DNA of 10,529 bases from an uncultured Comamonadaceae bacterium (GCA_937893415.1 CALBWZ010000166.1:1-10529); one strand, 5' to 3'. Shown: positions 1-6,800, counted from the stretch's first letter. Notes: generated by a model from the sequence alone, not told the origin. Numbers and translations are program-made.

Positions 1-1
1 G

Positions 2-805
2 GCCGGCACCGACGTGCAATTCATCAATACTAAGGACAACACACTCGCAACCAAACATGGCCCGGTCCCTTACAGGCAGCTTGTGTTGGCCATTGGCGCA
101 GACCCCATCCGTTTAAGCATGCCAGGTGAGACGCATGTACTGTCGGTGAACAATTGGCAGGATTACGCCGCATTCAGGTTGGCCTTAGACGCGGCGCCCA
201 ATCCACAGCGTGCACGGGTGCTGATCATGGGTGCTGGCCTCATTGGCAGCGAGTTTGCCAACGACTTGAGCACGGGTGGCCATGAAGTGCATGTGGTAGA
301 TCCTGGCGATCGTCCTCTGGGTGTATTGCTCGCGCCTGAACAAAGTGCGGGCTTGCAGCAAGCATTGGTTGACCTAGGCGTGCAGTTTTATTTTGGCACT
401 GTGGCCCAGCGGGTTGACACCGCGCCTAGCGGCGACAAGTTGGTGACGCTCAGCAACGGCGCTGTCGTTACAGCCGATGTGGTGTTGTCTGCGGTTGGTT
501 TGCGTGCGCGCACCAGATTGGCCCAAGACAGTGGCCTAGAAGTAGGGCACGGTATTCACGTCAACGAGTTGGGTCAAACCACTGCACCCAATGTATTTGC
601 GCTGGGCGACTGCGCTGCCTATACCAGCGCGGCGAAACCCGAGCTGTTTGGCGGCGCACCCAGAGGGTTGCCCTACGTGTTGCCCATCATGACGGCGGCC
701 AAGGCCATGGCCAAAACCTTGGCTGGCCAGCCCACGCCTATTGTGTTCGCAGCCATGGCCGTGCGAGTCAAAACGCCAGCTTTCCCGCTCAGCGTGCAAG
801 GCTAA
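2..805 (+). CDS. FAD-dependent oxidoreductase, rubredoxin-NAD(+) reductase-like (5' end outside window, C-terminus short)
   Basis: The reading frame is open from the left edge, so the start lies upstream; 267 residues are visible. By family, such enzymes pass electrons from NAD(P)H through FAD to rubredoxin or a related small carrier in the cytoplasm. The visible part begins in the first FAD-domain segment (LVLAIGADP). A Rossmann NAD-binding stretch (VLIMGAGLIGSEFANDL) follows, then the second FAD motif VFALGDCAAY near the C-terminus. The line VRVKTPAFPL matches the conserved VKTPxxP segment of rubredoxin reductases. Family members then usually run on for some 50 residues, whereas this one stops after SVQG. 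A likely remnant of the missing C-terminus lies in another frame just past the stop. Assignment to the family is firm. The carrier partner is not in the window, and an intact function is doubtful. Confidence 0.8.
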   Translation, partial: AGTDVQFINTKDNTLATKHGPVPYRQLVLAIGADPIRLSMPGETHVLSVNNWQDYAAFRLALDAAPNPQRARVLIMGAGLIGSEFANDLSTGGHEVHVVDPGDRPLGVLLAPEQSAGLQQALVDLGVQFYFGTVAQRVDTAPSGDKLVTLSNGAVVTADVVLSAVGLRARTRLAQDSGLEVGHGIHVNELGQTTAPNVFALGDCAAYTSAAKPELFGGAPRGLPYVLPIMTAAKAMAKTLAGQPTPIVFAAMAVRVKTPAFPLSVQG

Positions 806-867
806 CGCATGCGGTTGGTGAGACAGTCGCGCTGCTGCTGACCTTGCCTAAACAGCAACCGGCGCGC
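802..867 (+). pseudogene. Possible out-of-frame remnant of the oxidoreductase C-terminus
   Basis: In the frame beginning at base 802, shifted by one base from the preceding gene, the translation reads LTHAVGETVALLLTLPKQQ. From memory this resembles the usual end of rubredoxin reductases, a pattern like LTG-x-x-x-x-E-x-x-AL-x-x-x-LP. The stretch runs into the 3' end of the convergent transporter gene, and this frame has no stop soon after. It would fit loss of some 35 codons plus a frame change at the junction near bases 795-805. The resemblance is short and could be chance, so the call is tentative. Confidence 0.35.
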
Positions 868-2059
868 CTGCAGTTCGCTCAGCGCGCAGCACCAACCAGA
901 GCGCTGCGCCTCCCATTGAAGCAAACCCAATGGCCACCGGCATCAGCGTGCCGTTGTACAGCTGACCAATCAAGGTGCCAACGCTAAGCGACACCAAGTT
1001 GGCAATGGCTGCAATGATGGCTGCGGCTGTGCCTGCAATGTGCCCCATGGGCTCCATGGCCAAGGCATTGAGGTTGCCGAACAGCAAGCCAATGCAAAAC
1101 AGCGACACCAAACCAAAGCTTAAAAAGACTGTAAAAGGCACTACCGTGAACGCGCTTAAAGCGGCCACTAGCACGCCCGTAAGAATGACTGCAACAAGGC
1201 CGCGTATCACCAAGTAACGCATACCCAAACGCTCAACCAAGCGCGAGTTCAGCAGCGATGACACGCCAAAACCCAATGCCTGCAAGCCAAAATAAACCAC
1301 AAACACGCTGCCGATTTGGTATTGCACTTGGAATATTTGCTGTGTGGAGACGAGGTAACCAATGAAACTGCCAAACACCAAACCCATGGCAATGGCGTAA
1401 CTGCGTGTTTGCTGGTGTCCTAAGACTTCTTTGGCAGCATGCCAAATGGTGGTGATGCGCCAAGGTACGCGCTTGGCAAGGGGTAGGGTCTCCTCAAGTG
1501 AAATCAAGACCCAGACACCAACGGCGATGCCATACAGCACAAAGAAGCCAAAAATAATGCGCCAATGTGCCACCAGCATCAGGCCTTGGCCAAGCGCGGG
1601 TGCCAACACAGGGGCCATGATGAAAATCATCATGACCAGCGACATAACCTTGGCCATTTCGCGGCCATGGAATTTATCGCGCACTATCGATATGCACGAC
1701 ACCACGGGGCCCGCTGCGCCCAAACCTTGAACAACTCTGCCCAGCAGCATGGTGCCCATGTTGTTGGCAAACAGGCACACCACAGCGCCCAGCAAGTACA
1801 CAAGCAAGCACCACAAGAGCAAGGGTTTTCGTCCCATCGCATCAGACACAGGACCGGCAATTAACTGGCCAACGGCCATGCCGCCGAACACGGCCGATAA
1901 GATAAGCTGTGGCTGGTTGGCGTTGGCACTGCCTAGGTCCACGCCAATTCGTCCTAGCGCGGGTAGCATGGCATCTATCGATACCGCGGCCACAGACATG
2001 AGTGTTGCCATCATCACGACAAATGCAACTGGTACTGGCCTGGCGCTGGTTTGTTCCAT
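848..2059 (-). CDS. MFS multidrug efflux transporter, Bcr/CflA family
   Basis: An inner-membrane proton-driven exporter of about 403 residues, the usual length for 12-helix Bcr/CflA drug:H+ antiporters. The translation is hydrophobic throughout. It carries the major facilitator motif A between helices 2 and 3 (GPVSDAMGRKP), a helix-4 arginine segment (LLGRVVQGLGAAG), and the late Bcr-type signature EPMGHIAGTAAAI before helix 11. The start is placed at the ATG at 2059, giving MEQTSARPVPVAF. A purine-rich AGGGACAGG lies upstream of it. An in-frame ATG at 2098 and a TTG at 2101 would add 13 or 14 polar residues but leave almost no leader after the candidate promoter. The gene converges on the oxidoreductase and is divergent from the Nudix gene. 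Substrates cannot be read from sequence; bicyclomycin, chloramphenicol or sulfonamide export is known for relatives. Confidence 0.88.
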   Translation of the reverse strand: MEQTSARPVPVAFVVMMATLMSVAAVSIDAMLPALGRIGVDLGSANANQPQLILSAVFGGMAVGQLIAGPVSDAMGRKPLLLWCLLVYLLGAVVCLFANNMGTMLLGRVVQGLGAAGPVVSCISIVRDKFHGREMAKVMSLVMMIFIMAPVLAPALGQGLMLVAHWRIIFGFFVLYGIAVGVWVLISLEETLPLAKRVPWRITTIWHAAKEVLGHQQTRSYAIAMGLVFGSFIGYLVSTQQIFQVQYQIGSVFVVYFGLQALGFGVSSLLNSRLVERLGMRYLVIRGLVAVILTGVLVAALSAFTVVPFTVFLSFGLVSLFCIGLLFGNLNALAMEPMGHIAGTAAAIIAAIANLVSLSVGTLIGQLYNGTLMPVAIGFASMGGAALWLVLRAERTAGAPVAV

Positions 2060-2115
2060 GGATAAATGCCTGTCCCTGTTTGTGCCCTGTCGAGCCATCA
2101 ATTGAATAACAAAGT

Positions 2116-2124
2116 ATTATCACA
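2116..2124 (-). promoter_or_regulatory. Candidate extended -10 promoter for the MFS gene
   Basis: Read on the minus strand this is TGTGATAAT, an extended -10 element (TGn followed by GATAAT). It would start transcription near 2109 and give the exporter a leader of about 50 bases. No convincing -35 is present at 16-18 bases; a TTGAAG sits further off at 2144-2149. The complementary strand of the same bases reads TATTAT just ahead of the Nudix gene, so the two divergent promoters may overlap. Confidence 0.4.
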
Positions 2125-2627
2125 TGTTGACCCAGCCTGATTCCTTCAAAATTCCACGTTCTGTGTTGGTGGTGATCTATGTGCCGCCAGTCGCCACAGC
2201 TTTGCAAGGTGACAACGCAATGAGCTGGGCCGATGCACCAGTGTTGTTGCTAGAGCGTTCGGGACATGTCGGTTTTTGGCAAAGTGTGACTGGTTCTTTA
2301 GACACGCTGGTTGAGCCGTTCGAGCAAGCCGCGGTGCGCGAGGTGCTGGAAGAAACAGGGATTGATGCCGCAGCCAATGGCGCGGAACTGCGCGATTGGG
2401 GTTTGGAAAACGTGTACGAAATTTATCCGCAATGGCGCTGGCGCTATGCGCCGCAGGTGTCGCACAACACCGAGCGCGTCTTTGGACTGCGCCTGACGTG
2501 CAAGCTGCCCGTTTGCATCAGTTCTGAGCACACGGCGTATGAGTGGCTGCCTATGTCGCAGGCCATAGAGCGTTGTTTTTCGCCGTCTAACGCCGAGGCT
2601 ATTTCTTGGTTGCCACGCTTGGGTTAA
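2124..2627 (+). CDS. nudB: Nudix hydrolase, dihydroneopterin triphosphate diphosphatase
   Basis: Predicted to remove pyrophosphate from 7,8-dihydroneopterin triphosphate, giving the monophosphate, the step after FolE in folate synthesis. The protein has 167 residues, slightly longer than E. coli NudB (about 150). The N-terminal FKIPRSVLVVIY matches the family opening, which supports the ATG at 2124. The Nudix box runs from GSLDTLVEPFEQ to AAVREVLEETGI, with the metal-binding REVLEE core intact. There is one more residue between the leading glycine and the first glutamate than in the canonical spacing. A later segment, ENVYEIYPQWRWRYAPQVSHNTERVF, is of the NudB type (NVYEI, RYxP, HNTE) and separates it from generic Nudix proteins. 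No clear Shine-Dalgarno precedes the start. The distant folE on the same strand supports the pathway call. Confidence 0.82.
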   Translation: MLTQPDSFKIPRSVLVVIYVPPVATALQGDNAMSWADAPVLLLERSGHVGFWQSVTGSLDTLVEPFEQAAVREVLEETGIDAAANGAELRDWGLENVYEIYPQWRWRYAPQVSHNTERVFGLRLTCKLPVCISSEHTAYEWLPMSQAIERCFSPSNAEAISWLPRLG

Positions 2628-2630
2628 CGC

Positions 2631-2636
2631 TATATT
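2631..2636 (+). promoter_or_regulatory. Candidate -10 element placed for a leaderless ybhP-like transcript
   Basis: TATATT lies so that the usual start of transcription, seven bases past its last base, would be the A of the ATG at 2643. No Shine-Dalgarno is visible in the 15 bases between nudB and this gene. A partial -35 (TTGGTT, 2606-2611) is 19 bases upstream. AT-rich hexamers arise by chance, so this is weak. Confidence 0.25.
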
Positions 2637-2642
2637 TCAGCC

Positions 2643-3371
2643 ATGGCAACTGTCAAACTAGCCACTTACAACATTCACAAGGGCGTTCAAGGTCTAGGCC
2701 TGTTACGTCGCTTGGAAATCCATAACCAGCGGTTAAACCTGCATGCATTAGACGCTGATGTGGTGTGCTTGCAAGAGGTTAGAGGCTTCAATCACAGGCT
2801 GGCTAGACGTTTTAAGCACTGGCCTAAGACCGACCAAGGCCAAACTTTGGCGGGCGACACCTACCACTGCGTCTACAGAAGCAACGCTGTGACCCCCTTT
2901 GGCGAGCACGGCAATGCGGTGTTATCGAAATGGCCTCTGAGGTTGGTAGGGCACTACGACGTGTCAGACCATAGGCTAGAGCAACGCGGCTTGCTGCATG
3001 TGTGCATTGACATGCCCAATGGTCCGGTTCATCTCATTAATGTGCATTTGGGTTTGATTGCTGCAAGTCGGCGGCGCCAAGTGCAGCACTTGTTGCGCGT
3101 TGTCACAGACCACGTACCCACAAATGCGCCGTTGGTGGTTGCTGGCGATTTTAACGATTGGGCGCAGCAATTACACGCGCCGTTGTTGCACGCGCAGCTG
3201 CACCCCCCCCCTGGTCGAACAGCCAAAACATTTCCAGCGCGCCTTCCCACATTGGGTATGGATAGGGTGTATGCCCGCGGTGTGCAGTTGCTGCACGCGT
3301 CGGTGCCCAGTGGCCAGTCTTGGACTCGGTTGTCAGACCATTTGCCGCTGGTTGTGGAGATGCAACTGTGA
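2643..3371 (+). CDS. Endonuclease/exonuclease/phosphatase family protein, YbhP-like
   Basis: A 242-residue cytoplasmic protein of the exonuclease III / DNase I / phosphoesterase fold, which uses Mg2+ to cleave phosphodiester or phosphomonoester bonds. The fold's motifs occur in order: N10 in LATYNIHKG, E45 in CLQEV, GNAVLSKWPL near 90-99, H135 in INVHLGL, D169 and N171 in VAGDFNDW, D207 in GMDRVY, and the terminal SDH pair D232-H233. All catalytic positions appear present. The next gene is a ClsB-like cardiolipin synthase overlapping by 4 bases. This matches E. coli, where ybhP precedes clsB, and suggests a role linked to membrane phospholipids, though the substrate is unknown. A run of nine cytosines at 3203-3211 lies in frame within the coding sequence. 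The ATG at 2643 has no good ribosome binding site. Confidence 0.85.
   Translation: MATVKLATYNIHKGVQGLGLLRRLEIHNQRLNLHALDADVVCLQEVRGFNHRLARRFKHWPKTDQGQTLAGDTYHCVYRSNAVTPFGEHGNAVLSKWPLRLVGHYDVSDHRLEQRGLLHVCIDMPNGPVHLINVHLGLIAASRRRQVQHLLRVVTDHVPTNAPLVVAGDFNDWAQQLHAPLLHAQLHPPPGRTAKTFPARLPTLGMDRVYARGVQLLHASVPSGQSWTRLSDHLPLVVEMQL
3203..3211 (+). repeat. C9 homopolymer inside the YbhP-like gene
   Basis: Nine consecutive cytosines encode three prolines at residues 188-190. The frame is correct on both sides: the catalytic D207 and D232-H233 follow in the same frame. A tract this long is a known slippage site and a common place for sequencing error. Confidence 0.9.
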
Positions 3372-4654
3372 TCCCAACCGACAGCCATGAGAACCACAAG
3401 GACCCAGGCGGTCACCGCTTGCGGTTGTTGGCCGGCGGACACGATTTGTTTCCAGCCATGATTGTGGCTATCAACGCGGCGCATATCAGCGTTCGCCTTG
3501 AGACTTATATTTTTGACTTTGAAGGCGCTGCATTAGAAGTTGCACATGCGTTAGAAGACGCTGCACTGCGAGGCTTGCAGGTATGTGTGGTGTTGGACGG
3601 CGTTGGCACGCCCCATGTACCTGCTTGGTGGCAGCAGCGGTGGCAACAAGCCGGTGTGCAGTGGCAGCATCACGTCCCATTGGGGCGTTGGGGGCTGTTG
3701 GTTCCCAGCCGTTGGCGTCGTTTGCACCGCAAGCTGTGCGTGGTGGATGAGCGTATTGCGTTTTGTGGCGGTATCAATGTGATGGACGATTACTTGGACG
3801 TCACCCTAGGTCCTTTGTTGCAAGCTCGATTGGACTTTGCTGTTCAAGTTCAGGGGCCTTTGGTGTCGCACATACTGTCTGTCATGCAAGTGGAGTGGCG
3901 CCGCTTGCCGGTGCAGGGACTGTGGCATGGCCCACCCATGAAAGCAGCCTTGGCTGTTCAAGCACGCGTTGGGGTGGCTGTGCGTGGTGCCGCACAGTTC
4001 ATTAAACAGGCTGGCAAGCGCAAGCCAACCGACAAGCCCTATGCCTTCGAGGCCGGTACAGCCGAGGTCCGTGTGGCGCAAGCGCGCTTGGTATTGCGCG
4101 ACAACATTCGCCACCGCGCTGACATTGAATGGGCTTACATTGATGCCATGACATGCGCCAACAGCAGCGTACTCATTGCCATGGCGTACTTTCTACCTGG
4201 CGCGCGATTGCGCCGGGTGATGCGCGCTGCAGTTGCCAGAGGCGTCAGCGTGACGGTGATTGTGCAGGGGCGCTACGAAAATTTCATGCAGTTTCGCGCG
4301 GCTAGGCCAATTTACAGACGTTTGATAGCCGCGGGTGTGCATGTGGCGCATTACGGGCCAAGTGCTTTGCATGCCAAAGTGGCTGTTGTCGATGGCCAGT
4401 GGGCCACTGTAGGTTCTAGCAACTTAGATCCCTTGAGTTTGTTGTTGGCCAAAGAGGCCAATATCGTGATCAACGATGCGGTCTTTGCTGGCGACTTGCA
4501 GCAGCGGTTGAGCGCTATCGTGGCGCACACTATGCCTGTCGATCTGAGCATGAACGCTGTGACAGGTTGGCCTAGGCTGTGGGAGCGTTTGCTCGATAAC
4601 TTCGCTTTCGCGTTGATGCGCGCTGCGTTGTGGTTGACAGGTCATACCTATTAA
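3368..4654 (+). CDS. clsB: Cardiolipin synthase / phospholipase D family, ClsB-like
   Basis: A 428-residue phospholipase D superfamily enzyme predicted to join phosphatidylglycerol molecules into cardiolipin at the inner membrane. Both HKD motifs are intact. The first is LHRKLCVVD (H120, K122, D127), followed by the usual GGIN. The second is LHAKVAVVD (H335, K337, D342), followed by GSSNLDPLS. The size fits E. coli ClsB (about 413 residues) and there are no N-terminal membrane helices of the ClsA type; the tail from about 405 is hydrophobic and may touch the membrane. The start is set at the GTG at 3368, whose GTGA overlaps the stop of the upstream gene, with GGAG eight bases before it. An in-frame TTG at 3320 is less likely. 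The YbhP-like neighbour strengthens the ClsB assignment over ClsA or ClsC. A PLD-family enzyme with another lipid substrate is possible. Confidence 0.85.
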   Translation: MIPTDSHENHKDPGGHRLRLLAGGHDLFPAMIVAINAAHISVRLETYIFDFEGAALEVAHALEDAALRGLQVCVVLDGVGTPHVPAWWQQRWQQAGVQWQHHVPLGRWGLLVPSRWRRLHRKLCVVDERIAFCGGINVMDDYLDVTLGPLLQARLDFAVQVQGPLVSHILSVMQVEWRRLPVQGLWHGPPMKAALAVQARVGVAVRGAAQFIKQAGKRKPTDKPYAFEAGTAEVRVAQARLVLRDNIRHRADIEWAYIDAMTCANSSVLIAMAYFLPGARLRRVMRAAVARGVSVTVIVQGRYENFMQFRAARPIYRRLIAAGVHVAHYGPSALHAKVAVVDGQWATVGSSNLDPLSLLLAKEANIVINDAVFAGDLQQRLSAIVAHTMPVDLSMNAVTGWPRLWERLLDNFAFALMRAALWLTGHTY

Positions 4655-4733
4655 GGACTGTTTCGTCAGGTTGTGTTGACGGTTATTCCATTTGTTCAGT
4701 AATGGTGCTGATGAACTTTGAGTGGTCAATGGC

Positions 4734-4763
4734 TTGACAGTGATACGATTTGCCCAATCTAAT
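4734..4763 (+). promoter_or_regulatory. Predicted sigma-70 promoter upstream of folE
   Basis: A perfect -35 hexamer TTGACA (4734-4739) is followed after 18 bases by TCTAAT (4758-4763), four of six matches to TATAAT. Transcription would begin near 4770, leaving a leader of about 57 bases before folE. This is the best promoter-like sequence in the window. It lies in the only sizeable gap within the plus-strand genes, so it likely drives folE and the three genes after it. Confidence 0.6.
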
Positions 4764-4774
4764 TCCTTACCAAT

Positions 4775-4798
4775 GCTTAAATTCAATTCAATTTAAGC
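4775..4798 (+). repeat. Perfect 9-base inverted repeat in the folE leader
   Basis: GCTTAAATT (4775-4783) and AATTTAAGC (4790-4798) are perfect inverse complements separated by six bases. The repeat begins about five bases after the predicted transcription start. It is AT-rich and has no following T-run, so it does not look like an intrinsic terminator. It could be an operator for a dimeric regulator or a weak leader hairpin. Confidence 0.6.
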
Positions 4799-4826
4799 CC
4801 TTTGAGCCTGAAAGTGATACAGCGTT

Positions 4827-5522
4827 ATGAACCTAGAAGACGAAGGCGTACCCCTGTCGGTCAAAATTCGTGAGCGCCTAAAAGCCAAGCGACAGCGCTT
4901 TCACTCCAATGACAACATTGCCAGTGTGATGCAACCCGGCGATCTGGATCGCTTGCTTGACGAGGTGAGTGAAAAAATGCAGGGCGTTTTAGACGCCATG
5001 GTCATTGATACCGAGAACGATCACAACACTGGCGATACAGCCAGGCGTGTGGCCAAGATGTACCTTAAAGAGGTGTTCAAAGGCCGTTACGTTGAAGCCC
5101 CTGCTGTCACAGAGTTTCCCAACGCCGAGCACTTGAATGAGCTCATGATTGTGGGGCCCATCACGGTGCGCAGCGCTTGTAGCCACCACCTGTGCCCAGT
5201 AATTGGGCAAGTTTATATCGGCGTGCTACCCAACGAGCACACCAATGTCATTGGCTTGTCCAAATACGCGCGCTTGGCTGAGTGGGTGATGGGCCGCCCT
5301 CAAATTCAAGAAGAGGCGGTGGTGCAATTGGCTGATTTGATTCAAGAAAAAACCCAACCTGATGGCTTGGCTATTGTGATGGAGGCCACCCACTTCTGCA
5401 TGGGTTGGCGTGGCGTGAAAGACATGGACAGCAAAATGATCAATTCAGTCATGCGTGGTGTCTTTTTGAAAGATACCAACTTGCGCCGTGAGTTTTTATC
5501 GTTAATTCCAAGGAGGGTGTAA
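4827..5522 (+). CDS. folE: GTP cyclohydrolase I
   Basis: Converts GTP to 7,8-dihydroneopterin triphosphate and formate, the entry to folate and other pterins, as a cytoplasmic zinc enzyme. The 231-residue length is normal. The zinc ligands fit C118, H121 (in ACSHHLCP) and C191 (in THFCMGWRG), with H120 and H189 at the catalytic histidine positions. Other family landmarks are DHNTGDTARRVAKMY (65-79), IGLSKYARL (142-150) and RPQIQEEAV (157-165). The usual CEHH is CSHH here, and WRG replaces the ARG of E. coli, so it belongs to a subgroup away from the E. coli enzyme. The promoter and inverted repeat above lie directly upstream. No strong Shine-Dalgarno is seen at its ATG. The BLUF gene begins three bases after its stop, and the nudB product acts on its product. 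Confidence 0.93.
   Translation: MNLEDEGVPLSVKIRERLKAKRQRFHSNDNIASVMQPGDLDRLLDEVSEKMQGVLDAMVIDTENDHNTGDTARRVAKMYLKEVFKGRYVEAPAVTEFPNAEHLNELMIVGPITVRSACSHHLCPVIGQVYIGVLPNEHTNVIGLSKYARLAEWVMGRPQIQEEAVVQLADLIQEKTQPDGLAIVMEATHFCMGWRGVKDMDSKMINSVMRGVFLKDTNLRREFLSLIPRRV
5511..5516 (+). promoter_or_regulatory. Perfect Shine-Dalgarno for the BLUF gene
   Basis: AGGAGG lies inside the last codons of folE, nine bases before the ATG at 5526. Most other genes here have weak or partial sites, so the photoreceptor may be translated more strongly than folE from a shared message. Confidence 0.8.
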
Positions 5523-5525
5523 ACC

Positions 5526-5951
5526 ATGTTGGTCAGACTTTTATATGTCAGCCGTGCGATAGACAAAAACGCCCAAGGTGCTATCGAATCAATTTTAGAA
5601 TCCTCCCGTGCGTACAACATGACCAACGGCATAACGGGTGTCCTGTGCTACGGTGGCGACATATTTTTGCAGGCCATTGAGGGCGGGCGCCACGCGGTGA
5701 ATGGCCTTTACAACCACATTGCAAAAGACGAGCGCCACACCGATGTGGTGATGTTGCACTACGAAGAAATTCGTGAACGTCGTTTTGGTGGTTGGACCAT
5801 GGGGCAAGTTAACCTGTCCAAGCTCAACACCTCCATTGTGTTGAAGTATTCAGAGCGTCCACAGTTCGACCCTTATGCGGTGTCTGGCGACGTGTCGCTG
5901 GCGTTGCTAGAAGAGTTGATGGCCACTGCGTCCATCATCGGTCGCGCGTAA
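5526..5951 (+). CDS. BLUF-domain blue-light sensor, single-domain
   Basis: A 141-residue protein that is almost entirely one BLUF domain, which binds FAD non-covalently and changes flavin hydrogen bonding under blue light. The photocycle residues match AppA by position: Y7 (LLYVSRA), N31 (YNMTNGITG), Q49 (FLQAIEGG), W90 and M92 (GGWTMG). The chromophore pocket therefore looks intact. After about residue 95 only a short C-terminal extension remains, with no EAL, cyclase or other output domain, so signalling must go through a partner protein or a surface helix. It follows folE by three bases with a strong ribosome binding site and precedes a DUF429 gene by 27 bases, so it is almost surely co-transcribed with folE. 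The partner is unknown; the neighbouring products are obvious candidates, by inference only. Confidence 0.93.
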   Translation: MLVRLLYVSRAIDKNAQGAIESILESSRAYNMTNGITGVLCYGGDIFLQAIEGGRHAVNGLYNHIAKDERHTDVVMLHYEEIRERRFGGWTMGQVNLSKLNTSIVLKYSERPQFDPYAVSGDVSLALLEELMATASIIGRA

Positions 5952-5978
5952 GCGCGCCAGTCTCGCAAAGGTCTCAAA

Positions 5979-6800
5979 GTGTTGCTGGGTTGCGACTTTT
6001 CAAGTGCGCCCAGCAAGCGCAAACCCAACGTCATAGCGTGGGGTGGCCTGCGCAGCAGCGTTGTAACGTTACAGCGCTTTGAGAATTGTCCATCGCTAGA
6101 AGATACCCAGTTTGCCCTAGAGCGCGCGCCTGAATGGCTAGGTGGTTTTGACCTGCCGTTTGGCTTGCCCAGAGAGTTGGTTGAAACCTTGGGCTGGCCT
6201 ACTGAATGGGCTGCGTTCATTGCCCATTACCAAAGCTTGTCGCGTCCAGCCATACGCGAGGCATTCGCAGGGTTTTGTAATGCCAGACCTGTTGGCGGCA
6301 AGTTCGCGCACCGCGCCACCGACAAACTCGCCGGCTCTAGCCCTTCCATGAAATGGGTCAACCCCCCAGTGGCCTACATGTTACACGCAGGTGTGCCATT
6401 GTTGTTGCGCGCTGGGGCAGCGTTTCCTGGCTTGCAGCCAGCCAACACTTGGGGGTCGCGCATGGCTTTAGAAGCTTATCCAGGCATGTTGGCTCGAGAG
6501 TGCGTCGGCTCGACCAGCTACAAAAGCGATGCCTCAGCCAAGCAAGACGCCACACGGTTATTGGCACGTAAAGACATCATCACCCGTTTGGAAACAGGGC
6601 AGCACAGCCTAGGTCTGCGCTTGCGCTTAACCCATGCGCAACGCGATGCGGTGGTGGCTGACGGCAAAGGCGACGCCTTAGATGCCCTGCTGTGTTTGGT
6701 CCAAGCTGCTTGGGCGCAGCAACAGCACGCTCATGGCCACGCTTGCTATGGTTTGCCTGCATCCGTAGATCCATTAGAGGGCTGGATTGTGAGTGCTTAA
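5979..6800 (+). CDS. DUF429 domain protein, predicted RNase H-like fold
   Basis: A 273-residue protein that I recognise as DUF429 from its opening GCDFSSAP, the GGFDLPFGLPRE segment (55-66), LEAYPG (164-169), and the C-terminal GKGDALDALLCLVQAAW (229-245). DUF429 has been proposed to have an RNase H-like nuclease fold. The conserved acidic residues D6, D58, E165, D232 and D235 sit where such a site would need them. No biological role is established that I know of. The start is a GTG at 5979, with AAAGG about seven bases upstream, and the reading begins at the first strand of the domain. It follows the BLUF gene by 27 bases and overlaps the nuclease gene after it by 8 bases, suggesting a shared transcript. 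There is no signal peptide. Confidence 0.8.
   Translation: MLLGCDFSSAPSKRKPNVIAWGGLRSSVVTLQRFENCPSLEDTQFALERAPEWLGGFDLPFGLPRELVETLGWPTEWAAFIAHYQSLSRPAIREAFAGFCNARPVGGKFAHRATDKLAGSSPSMKWVNPPVAYMLHAGVPLLLRAGAAFPGLQPANTWGSRMALEAYPGMLARECVGSTSYKSDASAKQDATRLLARKDIITRLETGQHSLGLRLRLTHAQRDAVVADGKGDALDALLCLVQAAWAQQQHAHGHACYGLPASVDPLEGWIVSA

Noticed and set aside
975..1864. Open frames on the plus strand opposite the exporter gene
   Set aside because: Low-complexity translations without domain signals; they are antisense shadows of the transporter codons.
2060..2101. Longer exporter start at the ATG at 2098 or TTG at 2101
   Set aside because: The added residues are polar and have no good ribosome site; the ATG at 2059 starts a normal Bcr/CflA N-terminus.
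3320..3367. Longer clsB start at the TTG at 3320
   Set aside because: It would overlap the upstream gene by 52 bases and add residues unlike the family; the GTG at 3368 has a GGAG site and a 4-base overlap with the stop.
4676..4704. A second folE promoter at TTGACG (4676-4681)
   Set aside because: No acceptable -10 at 16-19 bases; the TTGACA at 4734 has a much better partner.
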